From positions 1 through 64,000 of the forward strand of contig JAVJUA010000068.1 in assembly GCA_040219935.1 (NCBI GenBank): DNA of 64,000 nucleotides, read 5' to 3'. This document shows positions 18,562-27,632 of the stretch, piece by piece. Every line of letters begins with the position of its first letter. Position 1 is the first letter of the stretch. The stretch comes from UBA7803 sp040219935 (lineage in GTDB: Bacteria > Pseudomonadota > Gammaproteobacteria > Pseudomonadales > Azotimanducaceae). Both the position numbers and the translations under genes were made by a program. Under the pieces are notes generated by a model, which worked only from the letters and a program-made list of their open reading frames with translations, did no database searches and was not told the origin of the DNA.

Positions 18562-19379
18562 CGTCCGCCTCTCTCGATTGGGCCGAACAGGGCGTTCAGC
18601 GCCGCACCCGGATCGGGCGCGCGCATGAACGCCTCTCCCACGAGAAACGCGCGCACGCCGACCTCGTGCATGGCAGCGACGTCGTCGCGGGTGTGGATGC
18701 CGCTTTCGGTGACCACCAGCCGCCGGCCGCCCGCTTCGGCCAGCCGGCCGACCAGGTCGAACGTGGTCGATAGCCGGGTCTCGAACGTCTTCAGATCGCG
18801 ATTGTTGATGCCCACCATGGGAGCATCGAGCGCCAGCGCCAGATCCAGCTCGGCTTCGTTGTGCACCTCGATGAGCACGTCCAGGCCCACGTCGCGGGCC
18901 AGAGCGTAGAGCATGCCGAGTTCGTCCCCGGACAGCGCGGCAACGATCAAGAGCAGGCAGTCGGCCCCCAGGACGCGGGTTTCCAGCACCTGATAGGGGT
19001 CGATCACGAAGTCCTTGCGCAGCACCGGCAGCGGCACCGCAGCCCGCGCCTGCTGCAGATAGTCGTCGGACCCCTGAAAGAACCGCTCGTCGGTGAGCAC
19101 CGACAGCGCCGCCGCGCCGCCGGCCTGGTACTGGCGCGCGATCTCCACCGGCGCGAAGTCTTCCCGAATCACGCCGCGGCTGGGGGACGCCTTCTTGATC
19201 TCCGCGATCACCGCATCGCTGCCGGAGTCGATCCGGGTCTGCAGGGCGCGCAGGAAGCCGCGGGTGGCCGTGGCGTCCGCCAGGGCCGCTTCGAGATCCG
19301 CCAGCGGCCGGGCGGCCCGGCGCGCCGCCACCTCGCCGCGCTTGTGGGCGATGATGGTGTCGAGCACGGTGCCCGTCAT
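18558..19379 (-). CDS. trpC: Indole-3-glycerol phosphate synthase
   Basis: TrpC closes the indole ring in tryptophan synthesis. The 273-residue TIM-barrel shows AEIKKASPSRGVIREDF, ALSVLTDERFFQGS, LRKDFVIDPYQV, GINNRDLKTFE and VTESGIHTRDDV. It is monofunctional, with no fused TrpF. Its start overlaps the trpD stop as ATGA, making trpG-trpD-trpC a coupled unit. Confidence 0.97.
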   Translation of the reverse strand: MTGTVLDTIIAHKRGEVAARRAARPLADLEAALADATATRGFLRALQTRIDSGSDAVIAEIKKASPSRGVIREDFAPVEIARQYQAGGAAALSVLTDERFFQGSDDYLQQARAAVPLPVLRKDFVIDPYQVLETRVLGADCLLLIVAALSGDELGMLYALARDVGLDVLIEVHNEAELDLALALDAPMVGINNRDLKTFETRLSTTFDLVGRLAEAGGRRLVVTESGIHTRDDVAAMHEVGVRAFLVGEAFMRAPDPGAALNALFGPIERGGR

Positions 19380-20398
19380 GCGCCCCCCCGCCGGCGGGTC
19401 AGGGCGACGAAGTCATCGAAGCGCCGCTGCGCCCGGCCGTCGCCGATGATGTCGGTAGCCAGGGCCACGCCGTCGGCCAGGCTGCCGGCCACGCCGGCGG
19501 CGTAGATGGCGGCCCCGGCGTTGAGGCTGACGATGGCGGCAGCGGCGCTGTCCGGCTCGGTGAGCGCCCGGCGCACCAGCGCCAGGCTCGCCTGGGGCGA
19601 GTCGGCGCGCAGCGCCACGACGCTCTGCCGGCGGATGCCGAAGTCCTCCGGCGAGATCTCGTAGCCGGCTATGCGTCCGTGGTCGAGCTCGACCACGTAG
19701 GTGCTGCTGTCCAGGGCGATCTCGTCGAGACCGTTGCTGTGCACCACCAGCACGCGCTCGGCGTCGAGCAGCTTCAGCACCCGTGCCAGGGTCTCCTGAA
19801 ACAAGGGGCTGAACACGCCGATCACCTGCCGGCGCGCGCCGGCGGGATTGGTGAGCGGGCCGAGCAGATTCATCATGGTGCGCACGCCGAGCTCCTGGCG
19901 CACCGGCGCCGCGTGGCGCATGGCGCCGTGATGCGCCTGAGCGAACAGGAAGCCGACGCCGACCTCACGGATGCACTGGGCGATCTGCGCGGGGGTGATG
20001 GACAGATCGACGCCGGCTGCCTCGAGCACGTCCGCGCTGCCGCTCATGCTGGTCATCTTGCGGTTGCCATGCTTGGCGACGTGGGCGCCGGCGGCGGCGG
20101 CAACGAAGGCGGCGGCGGTGGAGATATTGAACAGCTTGGCGCCGCTGCCGCCGGTGCCGCAGGTGTCCACCAGATGGGGTACGTCCACCTCGACCCGGGT
20201 GGACAGGCTGCGCATGGTCTGGGCGGCGCCGGCGATCTCCTCGGCAGTCTCGCCCTTCACCCGCAGTGCCATCAGCAGGGCGCCGATCTGGGCCGGCGTC
20301 GCCTCGCCCGACATGACCTGGGCAAAGACCTGGCGCGCCTCGTCCTGAGAGAGGTTCTTGCGCTCAGCCAGTCGTGCCAGTGCGGCCTTGACGTCCAT
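19376..20398 (-). CDS. trpD: Anthranilate phosphoribosyltransferase
   Basis: TrpD transfers phosphoribose from PRPP to anthranilate. The 340-residue product contains LVDTCGTGGSGAKLFNIST (PRPP loop), KHGNRKMTSMSGSADVLEA and NLLGPLTNPAGA. It is overlapped at its 5' end by the trpG 3' end (35 bases) and at its 3' end by trpC (4 bases). The long overlap with trpG implies tight translational coupling. Confidence 0.97.
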   Translation of the reverse strand: MDVKAALARLAERKNLSQDEARQVFAQVMSGEATPAQIGALLMALRVKGETAEEIAGAAQTMRSLSTRVEVDVPHLVDTCGTGGSGAKLFNISTAAAFVAAAAGAHVAKHGNRKMTSMSGSADVLEAAGVDLSITPAQIAQCIREVGVGFLFAQAHHGAMRHAAPVRQELGVRTMMNLLGPLTNPAGARRQVIGVFSPLFQETLARVLKLLDAERVLVVHSNGLDEIALDSSTYVVELDHGRIAGYEISPEDFGIRRQSVVALRADSPQASLALVRRALTEPDSAAAAIVSLNAGAAIYAAGVAGSLADGVALATDIIGDGRAQRRFDDFVALTRRRGGA

Positions 20399-20993
20399 CA
20401 GGGTCTCCGGTGAGAAAGTTGCGCAGCAGGTCGTGGCCGCCCACGGTGAGGATGGACTCCGGGTGAAACTGCACGCCCTGGATCGGGTGCTGACGATGCT
20501 TGAGGCCCATGATCTCGTCCATCACCGGCGCGCCGTCAGGGCCGGGGCGCTCGGTCCAGGCGGTGATCTCCAGGCAGTCGGGCAGTGCTTCCCGGGCCAC
20601 CACCAGCGAGTGGTAGCGGGTGGCCTCGAACGGCTGCGGCAGGCCGCGGAACACGCCCTCGCCGTGATGGTGAATCAGCGACGTCTTGCCGTGCATCACC
20701 GCTCTCGCCCGGACCACCCGGCCGCCGTAGACCTGCCCCAGGCACTGGTGCCCCAGGCACACGCCGAGCAGCGGGATGCGCGGGCCGAAGGTGCGGATCA
20801 CGTCCATGCTGATGCCGGCTTCGTTGGGCGTGCAGGGGCCGGGAGACACCACGATGGCCGTGGGCGCCAGGCGCTCGATGTCGTCCAGCGTGATCTCGTC
20901 GTTGCGATGCACGACGACGTCGGCACCCAACTCGCCGAGGTACTGCACGACGTTGTAGGTAAAGGAGTCGTAGTTGTCGATCATCAGCAGCAT
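20364..20993 (-). CDS. trpG: Anthranilate synthase, glutamine amidotransferase component
   Basis: TrpG supplies ammonia to TrpE. The 209-residue class I amidotransferase shows MLLMIDNYDSFTYN, VVSPGPCTPNEAGIS, the nucleophile in GVCLGHQCLGQ and the His-Glu of QFHPES. ATG 20993 gives the family N-terminus. No trp leader peptide or attenuator is recognised in the 226-base gap upstream, which it shares with the divergent lipoprotein gene. trpE lies 4 kb away in another operon. Confidence 0.96.
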   Translation of the reverse strand: MLLMIDNYDSFTYNVVQYLGELGADVVVHRNDEITLDDIERLAPTAIVVSPGPCTPNEAGISMDVIRTFGPRIPLLGVCLGHQCLGQVYGGRVVRARAVMHGKTSLIHHHGEGVFRGLPQPFEATRYHSLVVAREALPDCLEITAWTERPGPDGAPVMDEIMGLKHRQHPIQGVQFHPESILTVGGHDLLRNFLTGDPDGRQGRTGTTG

Positions 20994-21219
20994 GGCGTGT
21001 GGCCTGTAACGGGCATTCCTGGTTCGAAGTTCGGTCACGGCGCTTCCCGGGACCGACGGGAATCATGGGAACCATGCTCTTGACCGGCGTACTATGGTAC
21101 CCGCAGTCGGACGGTCTGGCACCTTCCGGCCGACGCCCGAACCGGCCGTCATGGATCGTTTGCACGGTCGCCGCTGTCCAACGGAACGTGGCAGCCAACA
21201 TCTGCAAGAGGTACAGCCA

Positions 21220-21693
21220 ATGAGGGTATTGATGGTCCTGTCGCTGCTGGCGCTGAGCGCGTGCGCGTCGGCGCCCGAGCGGGAAGCTAGCGAGGCGCAG
21301 GCGGCCGCCCGCGAGGAAGCCATTCAGGACATTCTCACCACGCCGCTGGCCGCGGAAGACTACGTGGAGAGCGAGCGCTGCCTGTCCACCTATACCTACC
21401 GCAGCGTCGATGTGCTGGACGACCGCAACGTGCTGTTCAAGGGCCCGGGCGACCGTGCCTGGATCAACCAGCTCAGGCACCGCTGCATCGGCCTGCGGCG
21501 CAACGATACGCTGCAGTTCGAGCTGCGCGACAACCGGCTCTGCGAGCTGGACTCCTTCGAGTCGGTGGACACCCTGTTCCGTGTGTGGAGCCGCACCAGC
21601 GCCACCTGCACGCTGGGCAAGTTCCAGCCGGTGACGCCCGAGCAGGTGGAGGCCCTTCGGGCCGCCGTTCGCGAGGACCGTAGGAACCGCTGA
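21220..21693 (+). CDS. DUF6491-like lipoprotein
   Basis: The 157-residue product has a short signal peptide with lipobox LLALSAC (Cys13 modified), then an acidic helix and a conserved domain with paired Cys (SERCLSTYTYRSVDVLDD; RHRCIGLRRND; NRLCELDSF; TCTLGKFQPV). This pattern resembles DUF6491, a family of unknown function seen in Gammaproteobacteria. ATG 21220 follows AAGAGGT. It is divergent from trpG and converges with the CinA-type gene. Four regularly placed Cys suggest disulfides in the periplasm. Confidence 0.75.
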   Translation: MRVLMVLSLLALSACASAPEREASEAQAAAREEAIQDILTTPLAAEDYVESERCLSTYTYRSVDVLDDRNVLFKGPGDRAWINQLRHRCIGLRRNDTLQFELRDNRLCELDSFESVDTLFRVWSRTSATCTLGKFQPVTPEQVEALRAAVREDRRNR

Positions 21694-21700
21694 GCCGGCC

Positions 21701-22204
21701 TCAGCGCCCGCCGGGGCCGAGCAGGGCCAGCAGGCCGTCGATGGCGACTTCCACCGCCCGGGCACGCACCGCGTCACGGTCGCCCGGTAGCCGGTGTCGG
21801 GCCGTCTGCACGCAGCGGGGCTCCGGGGCGCGGATGGCCCAGCCGAACCAGACGTCGCCCACGGGCGTAAGCGGGCCACCGCCGTCAGGGCCCGCCACCC
21901 CGGTGATGGCCACGCTGACTCCCGCATCGCTGTGCGTCAGGGCGCCTTCGGCCATGGCCCGTGCCGTGGGCTCGCTGACGGCGCCCTCCCGCTGCAGCAG
22001 GTCGGGCGCTACGCCAACCATCCGCGTCTTCGCCGACAACCGGTAGGTTACGAACGCGCCTTCGAACCAGTTCGAGCTGCCTGGCACCGCCGTCAGGGTC
22101 GCTGCCAGCAGGCCGCCGGTGCAGGACTCGGCGGTCACCAGCGTCAGGTTCTCGGCCATGAGCCGTTCCGCCAGCATGGCGATCGGTTGATTGTTGACGG
22201 CCAT
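21701..22204 (-). CDS. pncC: CinA-type nicotinamide-nucleotide amidohydrolase PncC
   Basis: PncC deamidates nicotinamide mononucleotide in NAD recycling. The 167-residue product is a stand-alone CinA C-terminal domain with LVTAESCTGGLLAATLT, GAFVTYRLSAKTRM, VSEPTARAMAEGAL and ITGVAGPDGG. ATG 22204 shares the tetranucleotide CATG with the divergent RND gene start. A -10-like TATTGT ends 6 nt before it and there is no Shine-Dalgarno, so the mRNA may be leaderless. Confidence 0.88.
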   Translation of the reverse strand: MAVNNQPIAMLAERLMAENLTLVTAESCTGGLLAATLTAVPGSSNWFEGAFVTYRLSAKTRMVGVAPDLLQREGAVSEPTARAMAEGALTHSDAGVSVAITGVAGPDGGGPLTPVGDVWFGWAIRAPEPRCVQTARHRLPGDRDAVRARAVEVAIDGLLALLGPGGR

Positions 22205-24749
22205 GTCCCAACAATACGCCGCTGCACCGCAGGCGGACATCGGCATTTCTACGAACTTCACGGATTGGCTGTCGGGCAGGTACCTGCAGCTCCTGGACCA
22301 CCCGCGCTCGCTGCTGGCCGGCCTGGCGTTGCTGTGTTGCCTCGCCGGCTACGCGGCGCTCGACTTCCGATTCGACGCCTCGTCCGACACCCTGGTGGTG
22401 GAAGGGGATCCGGAGCTGGCGACCTACCTTCGGGTCTCCGAGCGGTTCGGCGGCGATGAATTCCTGCTGATGACCTTCCGTCCCCACGACGGGGACGCGC
22501 TCAGCGCCGAGAACCTCGATGTGCTGGCCCGGCTGCAGCGCGAGCTGGCCGCCGTCGACGGCGTCGGCGGCGTGTTCTCGATTCTCGATGTGCCGCTGCT
22601 GGAGAGCCCGCCGCTGCCGCTGGCCGAGCTGGCGGAGCGGCTGCCGACCCTGCGCTCAGACGACGTGGATCGTGACCAGGCGCGTCGCGAGCTGACCTCG
22701 AGCCCGCTGTTCGAGGAGCTGCTGATCACCAGCGACGGCTCCACCAGCGCGCTGCGCATCGACCTGGCGCTGGACGGCGAGTTCTCTGAGGTGAGCGCAC
22801 GGCGGGCAGAGCTGCGCGCCCAGCGGCAGGTGCTGCTGGATCGGGGGGATGCCTTGTCGGAGCAGCAGCGCGCCGAGCTGGCCAGGCTGGACGCCGAACA
22901 CGACCGGCTGCGGGATAGCTACGTTACCGCCCGCAAGGCGCTGATCGCCGAGGTGCGCGCGATCCGGGATCGTTACCGCGAGCACGGCGAGCTGTTCATC
23001 GGCGGCGTGCCCATGATCGCGGCCGACATGGTGACCTTCGTGCAGAGCGACCTGGCCGCGTTCGGCGTCGCGGTCGTGGTGATCGTGATGGTGGTGCTCT
23101 ACTGGTTCTTCCGGCGGCTGCGCTGGGTGCTGCTGCCCATGGCCACCAGCGCCATCACCGTGCTGCTCAGCGTCGGCGTGCTCGGCGCCGTGCAGAAGCC
23201 GGCCACCGTCGTCTCGTCCAACTTCATCGCCCTGCTCTCGATCATCACCGTATCGCTGACCATTCACCTGATCGTGCGGTATCGGGAGCTGCTGCTGCGT
23301 GAGGACGATCCGGATGCCGAGTCTCTGGTCCGCCAGACCATGACCAGCAAGTTCGCGCCGTGCCTTTACAACTCGCTCACCACCATGGTGGCGTTCGCGT
23401 CGCTGATGGCATCCAGCATCGTGCCGGTGGAGGATTTCGGCTGGATGATGTGCCTGGGCATCGCTATCGGCTTCCTCGTCACCTTCACGTTCTTTCCCGC
23501 CGTGCTGCTGCTGCTGCCGCGCGGCGAGCCCAGCCCCACCATTGATCAGGAGCTGACGCTGACCCGCGCGCTCGGCCAGATCGCCCGCTGGCGCTACGTC
23601 GGCATCACGGTCATCGCGCTGGCCTGGACCGCGGTCGCCGCGGTCGGGATCACCCGGGTCGACCTCGACAACCGCTTCCTCGAGTATTTCCGCGAGGACA
23701 CCGACATCTACCAGGGCATGCACTTCGTGGACCGGCATCTGGGCGGCACGGTGCCGTTCGACGTGGTGCTGGCCTTCGAGCCCTACGAATCGTTCGACGA
23801 CGTCGAGGACGACTTCTTCCTCGAGGAGGAGGACGCCTATCCCGAGCGGTACTGGTTCACCCGCGACAAGATCGACCGGGTGCTCGATCTGCACCGCTTC
23901 CTCGAGCGCCAGCCGGAGGTGGGCAAGGTGGTGTCGGTGGCGTCGCTGGATCTGGTGGCGCGCGGCTTCACCGACGGCGAGCCGCTGTCCAGCGCCGAGA
24001 TCGCCGGCGTGCTGGGCATGCTGCCCGAGGACCTGCGCGGCGAGCTGATCGCGCCCTACGCCAGTCCCGAGACCGGCCAGATGCGGCTGAATGGCAGGGT
24101 CATCGAGAGCGCCGGCGCCTTCGACCGTGCCGAGTTGGAGGCGCGCATTCGCGATTACGCGCAGCACGAGCTGGGCTTTGCCGAGGACGCCGTGGTGGTG
24201 ACCGGCATGATGGTCATGTTCGACCGCATGGTGAAGCAGCTGCTCAACTCGCAGGTCGACACCCTGGCCTGGGTGCTGCTGGCGGTGCTGGTCATGTTCC
24301 TGATCCTGCTGCGCTCTGTCTGGTACGCGGTGCTCGGGGTGCTGCCCAACATCCTGGCCGCCGCATCCGTGATCGCGCTGATGGGGTACGCGGGGATTCC
24401 GCTGGACATGATGACCATCACCATCGCCGCCATCAGCATCGGCATCGGAGTGGACGATGCCATTCACTACCTGCACCGCTTCCACGAGGAGCGGGAGCGG
24501 CACGGCGACGTGCGCCTGGCGGTGGCGTTCAGCCATGCCACCATCGGCAATGCCATGTACTACACCACCGTGACCATCATGATCGGCTTCTCGGTGCTGG
24601 TGCTGTCGAACTTCGTGCCCACGATTCTGTTCGGCCTGCTCACCGCGGTGGCCATGGCACTGGCGCTGCTCGCCAACCTGACGCTGCTGCCGAGCCTGCT
24701 GGTGCTGTTCTTCGGCGAGCCCAGGCCGGAGGTGCCCGAGGTATCCTAG
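22203..24749 (+). CDS. RND superfamily exporter (MMPL/COG1033-like)
   Basis: The 848-residue protein has two repeats of a membrane helix, a large periplasmic loop and five further helices, as in MMPL-type RND exporters. The first helix bundle includes GVAVVVIVMVVLYWFF and the second GVDDAIHYLHRF after ITIAAISIGI. The first periplasmic loop contains a long charged helix (about residues 198-260, RRAELRAQRQVLLDRGDALS onward) likely to form a coiled coil. The second loop has an acidic run DDVEDDFFLEEEDAYPE. No adaptor or outer-membrane partner gene is adjacent, so the substrate is unknown; lipids or hopanoids are family possibilities. The start at 22203 is uncertain. Confidence 0.88.
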   Translation: MSQQYAAAPQADIGISTNFTDWLSGRYLQLLDHPRSLLAGLALLCCLAGYAALDFRFDASSDTLVVEGDPELATYLRVSERFGGDEFLLMTFRPHDGDALSAENLDVLARLQRELAAVDGVGGVFSILDVPLLESPPLPLAELAERLPTLRSDDVDRDQARRELTSSPLFEELLITSDGSTSALRIDLALDGEFSEVSARRAELRAQRQVLLDRGDALSEQQRAELARLDAEHDRLRDSYVTARKALIAEVRAIRDRYREHGELFIGGVPMIAADMVTFVQSDLAAFGVAVVVIVMVVLYWFFRRLRWVLLPMATSAITVLLSVGVLGAVQKPATVVSSNFIALLSIITVSLTIHLIVRYRELLLREDDPDAESLVRQTMTSKFAPCLYNSLTTMVAFASLMASSIVPVEDFGWMMCLGIAIGFLVTFTFFPAVLLLLPRGEPSPTIDQELTLTRALGQIARWRYVGITVIALAWTAVAAVGITRVDLDNRFLEYFREDTDIYQGMHFVDRHLGGTVPFDVVLAFEPYESFDDVEDDFFLEEEDAYPERYWFTRDKIDRVLDLHRFLERQPEVGKVVSVASLDLVARGFTDGEPLSSAEIAGVLGMLPEDLRGELIAPYASPETGQMRLNGRVIESAGAFDRAELEARIRDYAQHELGFAEDAVVVTGMMVMFDRMVKQLLNSQVDTLAWVLLAVLVMFLILLRSVWYAVLGVLPNILAAASVIALMGYAGIPLDMMTITIAAISIGIGVDDAIHYLHRFHEERERHGDVRLAVAFSHATIGNAMYYTTVTIMIGFSVLVLSNFVPTILFGLLTAVAMALALLANLTLLPSLLVLFFGEPRPEVPEVS

Positions 24750-24759
24750 CGGCAGCGGA

Positions 24760-26265
24760 TTACGGCTTGCGGAAGCGGGCTTCCGCCAGCGAGGCGGCCT
24801 GGAAGATGGCCCGGCCCTTGTTCATCGACTCCTTCCACTCCAGCCGCGCCTGCGAGTCGGCCACCACGCCGCCGCCGGCCTGGATGTAGAGCTTGCCGTC
24901 CTTGACCACGGCGGTGCGGATGGCGATGGCCGTGTCCATGTTGCCGTTCCAGGCGAGATAGCCCACGGCGCCACCGTAGATGCCGCGCTTGACCGGCTCG
25001 AGCTCGTCGATGATCTCCATGGCGCGGATCTTCGGCGCGCCGGACAGCGTGCCCACCGGCAGCGTCGCCCGCAGCACGTCCATGGCCGTCTTGCCCGGCT
25101 TCAGGCGGCCGGTGACGTTGCTGGAGATGTGCATGACATGGGAGAGGCGCTCGATGACGAAGCGCTCGGTCACCTCCACCGTGCCGGTCTCCGACACCCG
25201 GCCGACGTCGTTGCGGCCGAGGTCGATGAGCATCAGGTGTTCGGCCAGCTCCTTGGGATCGGCCAGCAGCTCGGCCTCGAGTGCCAGGTCTTCCTCCGGC
25301 GTGTGGCCGCGGCGCCGGGTGCCGGCCAGCGGCCGGTTGATGATCATGCCGTCCTCCAGCCGGGCCAGGATCTCGGGGGACGAGCTGACGATCTGGAACT
25401 CGTCCAGATCCATGAAGTACATGTACGGCGACGGGTTCAGGCCGCGCAGGGCCCGGTACAGGTTGATGGGGTCGGCGCCGAACGGAATGGACAGGCGCTG
25501 GGCCAGCACCACCTGCATCACGTCACCGGCGCGGATGTACTCACGAATCGACTCCACCGCCTGCTTGAACGGTGCCTCGCCGAACTCGGAGACGAAGTCG
25601 CTTTCTTCGACCTGCTGATTGGCCGTGGAGTCGGGAATCGGCGGCACCGCCTGCAGCAGCGTCTGGCTCAAGGTCTCGAGGCGGGCCAGGGTGCGTTGCT
25701 CGATGCCTGGCTCCGCGGGGTCCACCAGGCTGATCAGCTGCATGCGGCCACGCAGGTTGTCGAACACCACCACGTCCTCCGACACCATGAGCACGATGTC
25801 CGGCGTGTTCAGGGTGTCCGGCGGCGCCCTGCCGGCGAGGCGCCGCTCCACGTAGCGCACGCAGTCGTAGCCGAAGTAGCCCACCAGCCCGCCGTAGAAG
25901 CGGGGCAGGTCGGGCAGCGCGGCCACCCGGTAGCGCTGCTGAAAGCGCTCGACGAAGTCCAGCGGGTCGTCGGTCTCGACCGTCTCGGTGACGGCACCGT
26001 CGGTGCGCACCTCGACCTGCCGGCCGCGCACCACGATGACGGTGCGGCAGGGCAGGCCGATGATGGAGTAGCGGCCCCATATCTCGCCGCCTTGAGCTGA
26101 CTCCAGCAGGTAGGAGTAAGGACCCCTGGCCAGCTTGAGATAGGTGGACAGTGGCGTGTCGAGGTCGGCCAGGGTCTCGTAGACCACAGGCACGCGGTTG
26201 TAGCCGGCTGCCGCCAGGGCGGCGAAGTCGGCGCTACCGGGCTGCTGGTCGGCCGGCGCGGTCAT
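24760..26265 (-). CDS. trpE: Anthranilate synthase component I
   Basis: TrpE converts chorismate to anthranilate using ammonia from TrpG. The 501-residue product contains the feedback-site region YLLESAQGGEIWGRYS, FYGGLVGYFGYDCVRY, and catalytic motifs SPSPYMYFMDLDEF-like NPSPYMYFMDL, PLAGTRRRG, IDLGRNDVGRVS and GTLSGAPKIRAMEI. ATG 26265 overlaps the gph stop (ATGA). It is the last gene of rpe-gph-trpE, an order shared with Pseudomonas, and is separated from trpGDC by three genes. Confidence 0.97.
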   Translation of the reverse strand: MTAPADQQPGSADFAALAAAGYNRVPVVYETLADLDTPLSTYLKLARGPYSYLLESAQGGEIWGRYSIIGLPCRTVIVVRGRQVEVRTDGAVTETVETDDPLDFVERFQQRYRVAALPDLPRFYGGLVGYFGYDCVRYVERRLAGRAPPDTLNTPDIVLMVSEDVVVFDNLRGRMQLISLVDPAEPGIEQRTLARLETLSQTLLQAVPPIPDSTANQQVEESDFVSEFGEAPFKQAVESIREYIRAGDVMQVVLAQRLSIPFGADPINLYRALRGLNPSPYMYFMDLDEFQIVSSSPEILARLEDGMIINRPLAGTRRRGHTPEEDLALEAELLADPKELAEHLMLIDLGRNDVGRVSETGTVEVTERFVIERLSHVMHISSNVTGRLKPGKTAMDVLRATLPVGTLSGAPKIRAMEIIDELEPVKRGIYGGAVGYLAWNGNMDTAIAIRTAVVKDGKLYIQAGGGVVADSQARLEWKESMNKGRAIFQAASLAEARFRKP

Positions 26266-26915
26266 CGCCGGTCCAGCAGCTCGAGAAACGAACCGATGAC
26301 GGCGTCTGCGCCGAGTTGTGTCGGCGGAATGCCGTGGTTGTAGCCGTCGGCCACGCACACCACGTCGCAGCCGGCGGCGCGGGCGCACTCGACGTCGGTG
26401 GTGGAGTCGCCCACGAACAGCACCTGGGCCGGGGTCAGGCCCAGCTCGGCGCAGGCGTGCAGGGCCGGGTCGGGGGCCGGCTTGGGCCGCGGCGCCGTGT
26501 CGCCGCAGACGATGCTCTGAAAGTAGCCGGACAGGTCGAGCGCGTTCAGCAGCGGCACGCTGAACGCCGCGCGCTTGTTGGTCACCACCGCCAGCCGGGC
26601 GCCATCGTCGCGCAGCGCGGCCAGGGTCTCGGTGACGCCGGGGTAGGGCCGGCTGTGGATGGCGACGTTGCCCTGGTAATGCTCCAGAAACGTCTCACAC
26701 AGCGCGTCGATGCGCTCGGCCGGCCCCTGCAGATGGGCCAGCGCCTGCTCCACCATGACCCGTGCCCCGTGCCCGATCCAGTGGCGGGTGAGCGTGTCAT
26801 CGACGCAGGGGAAGCCAGCTCTGCTGAGCGCCTGGTTGAGGGCCGCGGTCAGATCCGGCGCGGTGTCCACCAGCGTGCCGTCCAGGTCGAACAGGTAAGC
26901 GTCGTAGCGCTTCAC
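26262..26915 (-). CDS. gph: Phosphoglycolate phosphatase
   Basis: Gph removes phosphate from 2-phosphoglycolate, a product of DNA repair and oxygenase side reactions. The 217-residue HAD hydrolase shows the nucleophile motif FDLDGTLVDTAPDL, the Thr motif VVTNKR, the Lys region KPAPDPALH and the acidic motif FVGDSTTDVECARAAG. GTG 26915 overlaps the rpe stop (GTGA), and the gph stop overlaps the trpE start. Confidence 0.95.
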   Translation of the reverse strand: MKRYDAYLFDLDGTLVDTAPDLTAALNQALSRAGFPCVDDTLTRHWIGHGARVMVEQALAHLQGPAERIDALCETFLEHYQGNVAIHSRPYPGVTETLAALRDDGARLAVVTNKRAAFSVPLLNALDLSGYFQSIVCGDTAPRPKPAPDPALHACAELGLTPAQVLFVGDSTTDVECARAAGCDVVCVADGYNHGIPPTQLGADAVIGSFLELLDRR

Positions 26916-27580
26916 GCCGGTGCGGCGAGGGCGTCGCGCATGGCGCGGATGGTGGCGGCGTAGTCGCCGCTGCCGAAGATCGCCGAGCCGGCGACAAAGG
27001 TGTTGGCGCCGGCGTCGGCGGCGCGGCGGATGTTGTCGGTCTTGATGCCGCCGTCGATCTCCAGGCGCACCTCGCGGCCGGCGGAATCGATGATGTCGCG
27101 CGCGCGGCTCAGCTTGTCGAGGCTCGAGTCGATGAAGCGCTGACCGCCGAACCCGGGATTCACCGACATGATCAGCACCAGGTCCACCTGCTCGACCACC
27201 TCGCGGAGCACGTCCAGCGGTGTGGCCGGGTTGAACACCAGGCCCGCCTGGGCGCCGCCCTCACGGATCACCGACAGGGTGCGGTGCAGGTGCTCGGTCG
27301 CCTCCGGGTGCACGCTGATGATGTCGGCGCCGGCCTCCAGAAAGTCGCCGATCAGACGGTCCACGGGCTTCACCATCAGGTGCACGTCCATGATGCAGTC
27401 GATGCCGGCCTTGCGCAGCGACGTCAGCACCAGCGGCCCGATGGTGAGGTTGGGCACGTAGTGGTTGTCCATCACGTCGAAGTGGATCAGGTCGGCGCCG
27501 GCGGCCAGCACGGCGCGCACTTCCTCACCCAGACGTGAGAAGTCGGCGGACAGGATGGAAGGGGCGATCCAGGGCTGCAT
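26912..27580 (-). CDS. rpe: Ribulose-phosphate 3-epimerase
   Basis: Rpe interconverts ribulose-5-phosphate and xylulose-5-phosphate. The 222-residue TIM barrel has APSILSADFSRLGEEV, HFDVMDNHYVPNLTIGP, MDVHLMVKPVD, LIMSVNPGFGGQRFI and EIDGGIKTDNI. It is the first gene of rpe-gph-trpE. The ATG at 27580 lacks a Shine-Dalgarno, and a TAGAAT box ends 8 nt upstream, consistent with a leaderless message. Confidence 0.97.
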   Translation of the reverse strand: MQPWIAPSILSADFSRLGEEVRAVLAAGADLIHFDVMDNHYVPNLTIGPLVLTSLRKAGIDCIMDVHLMVKPVDRLIGDFLEAGADIISVHPEATEHLHRTLSVIREGGAQAGLVFNPATPLDVLREVVEQVDLVLIMSVNPGFGGQRFIDSSLDKLSRARDIIDSAGREVRLEIDGGIKTDNIRRAADAGANTFVAGSAIFGSGDYAATIRAMRDALAAPA

Positions 27581-27588
27581 GGCGGGGC

Positions 27589-27594
27589 ATTCTA
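27589..27594 (-). promoter_or_regulatory. Candidate -10 box of rpe, leaderless arrangement
   Basis: TAGAAT on the minus strand ends 8 nt before the rpe ATG. With normal spacing, transcription would start at or within 1-2 nt of the start codon. No good -35 hexamer is seen 16-18 bases upstream. Confidence 0.4.
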
Positions 27595-27607
27595 CACGGA
27601 CTCGGCG

Positions 27608-27626
27608 CCGGGAGGGCGGCTCCCGG
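27608..27626 (-). terminator. Hairpin between murU and rpe
   Basis: Positions 27608-27614 and 27620-27626 form a perfect 7-bp GC-rich stem with a 5-base loop, just after the murU stop on the minus strand and upstream of the rpe promoter. No U-run follows, so termination strength is doubtful. Confidence 0.35.
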
Positions 27627-27632
27627 ACGGGC

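Noticed and set aside
20994..21219. trp leader peptide or attenuator upstream of trpG
   Set aside because: No short frame with clustered Trp codons and no terminator/antiterminator pair could be found.
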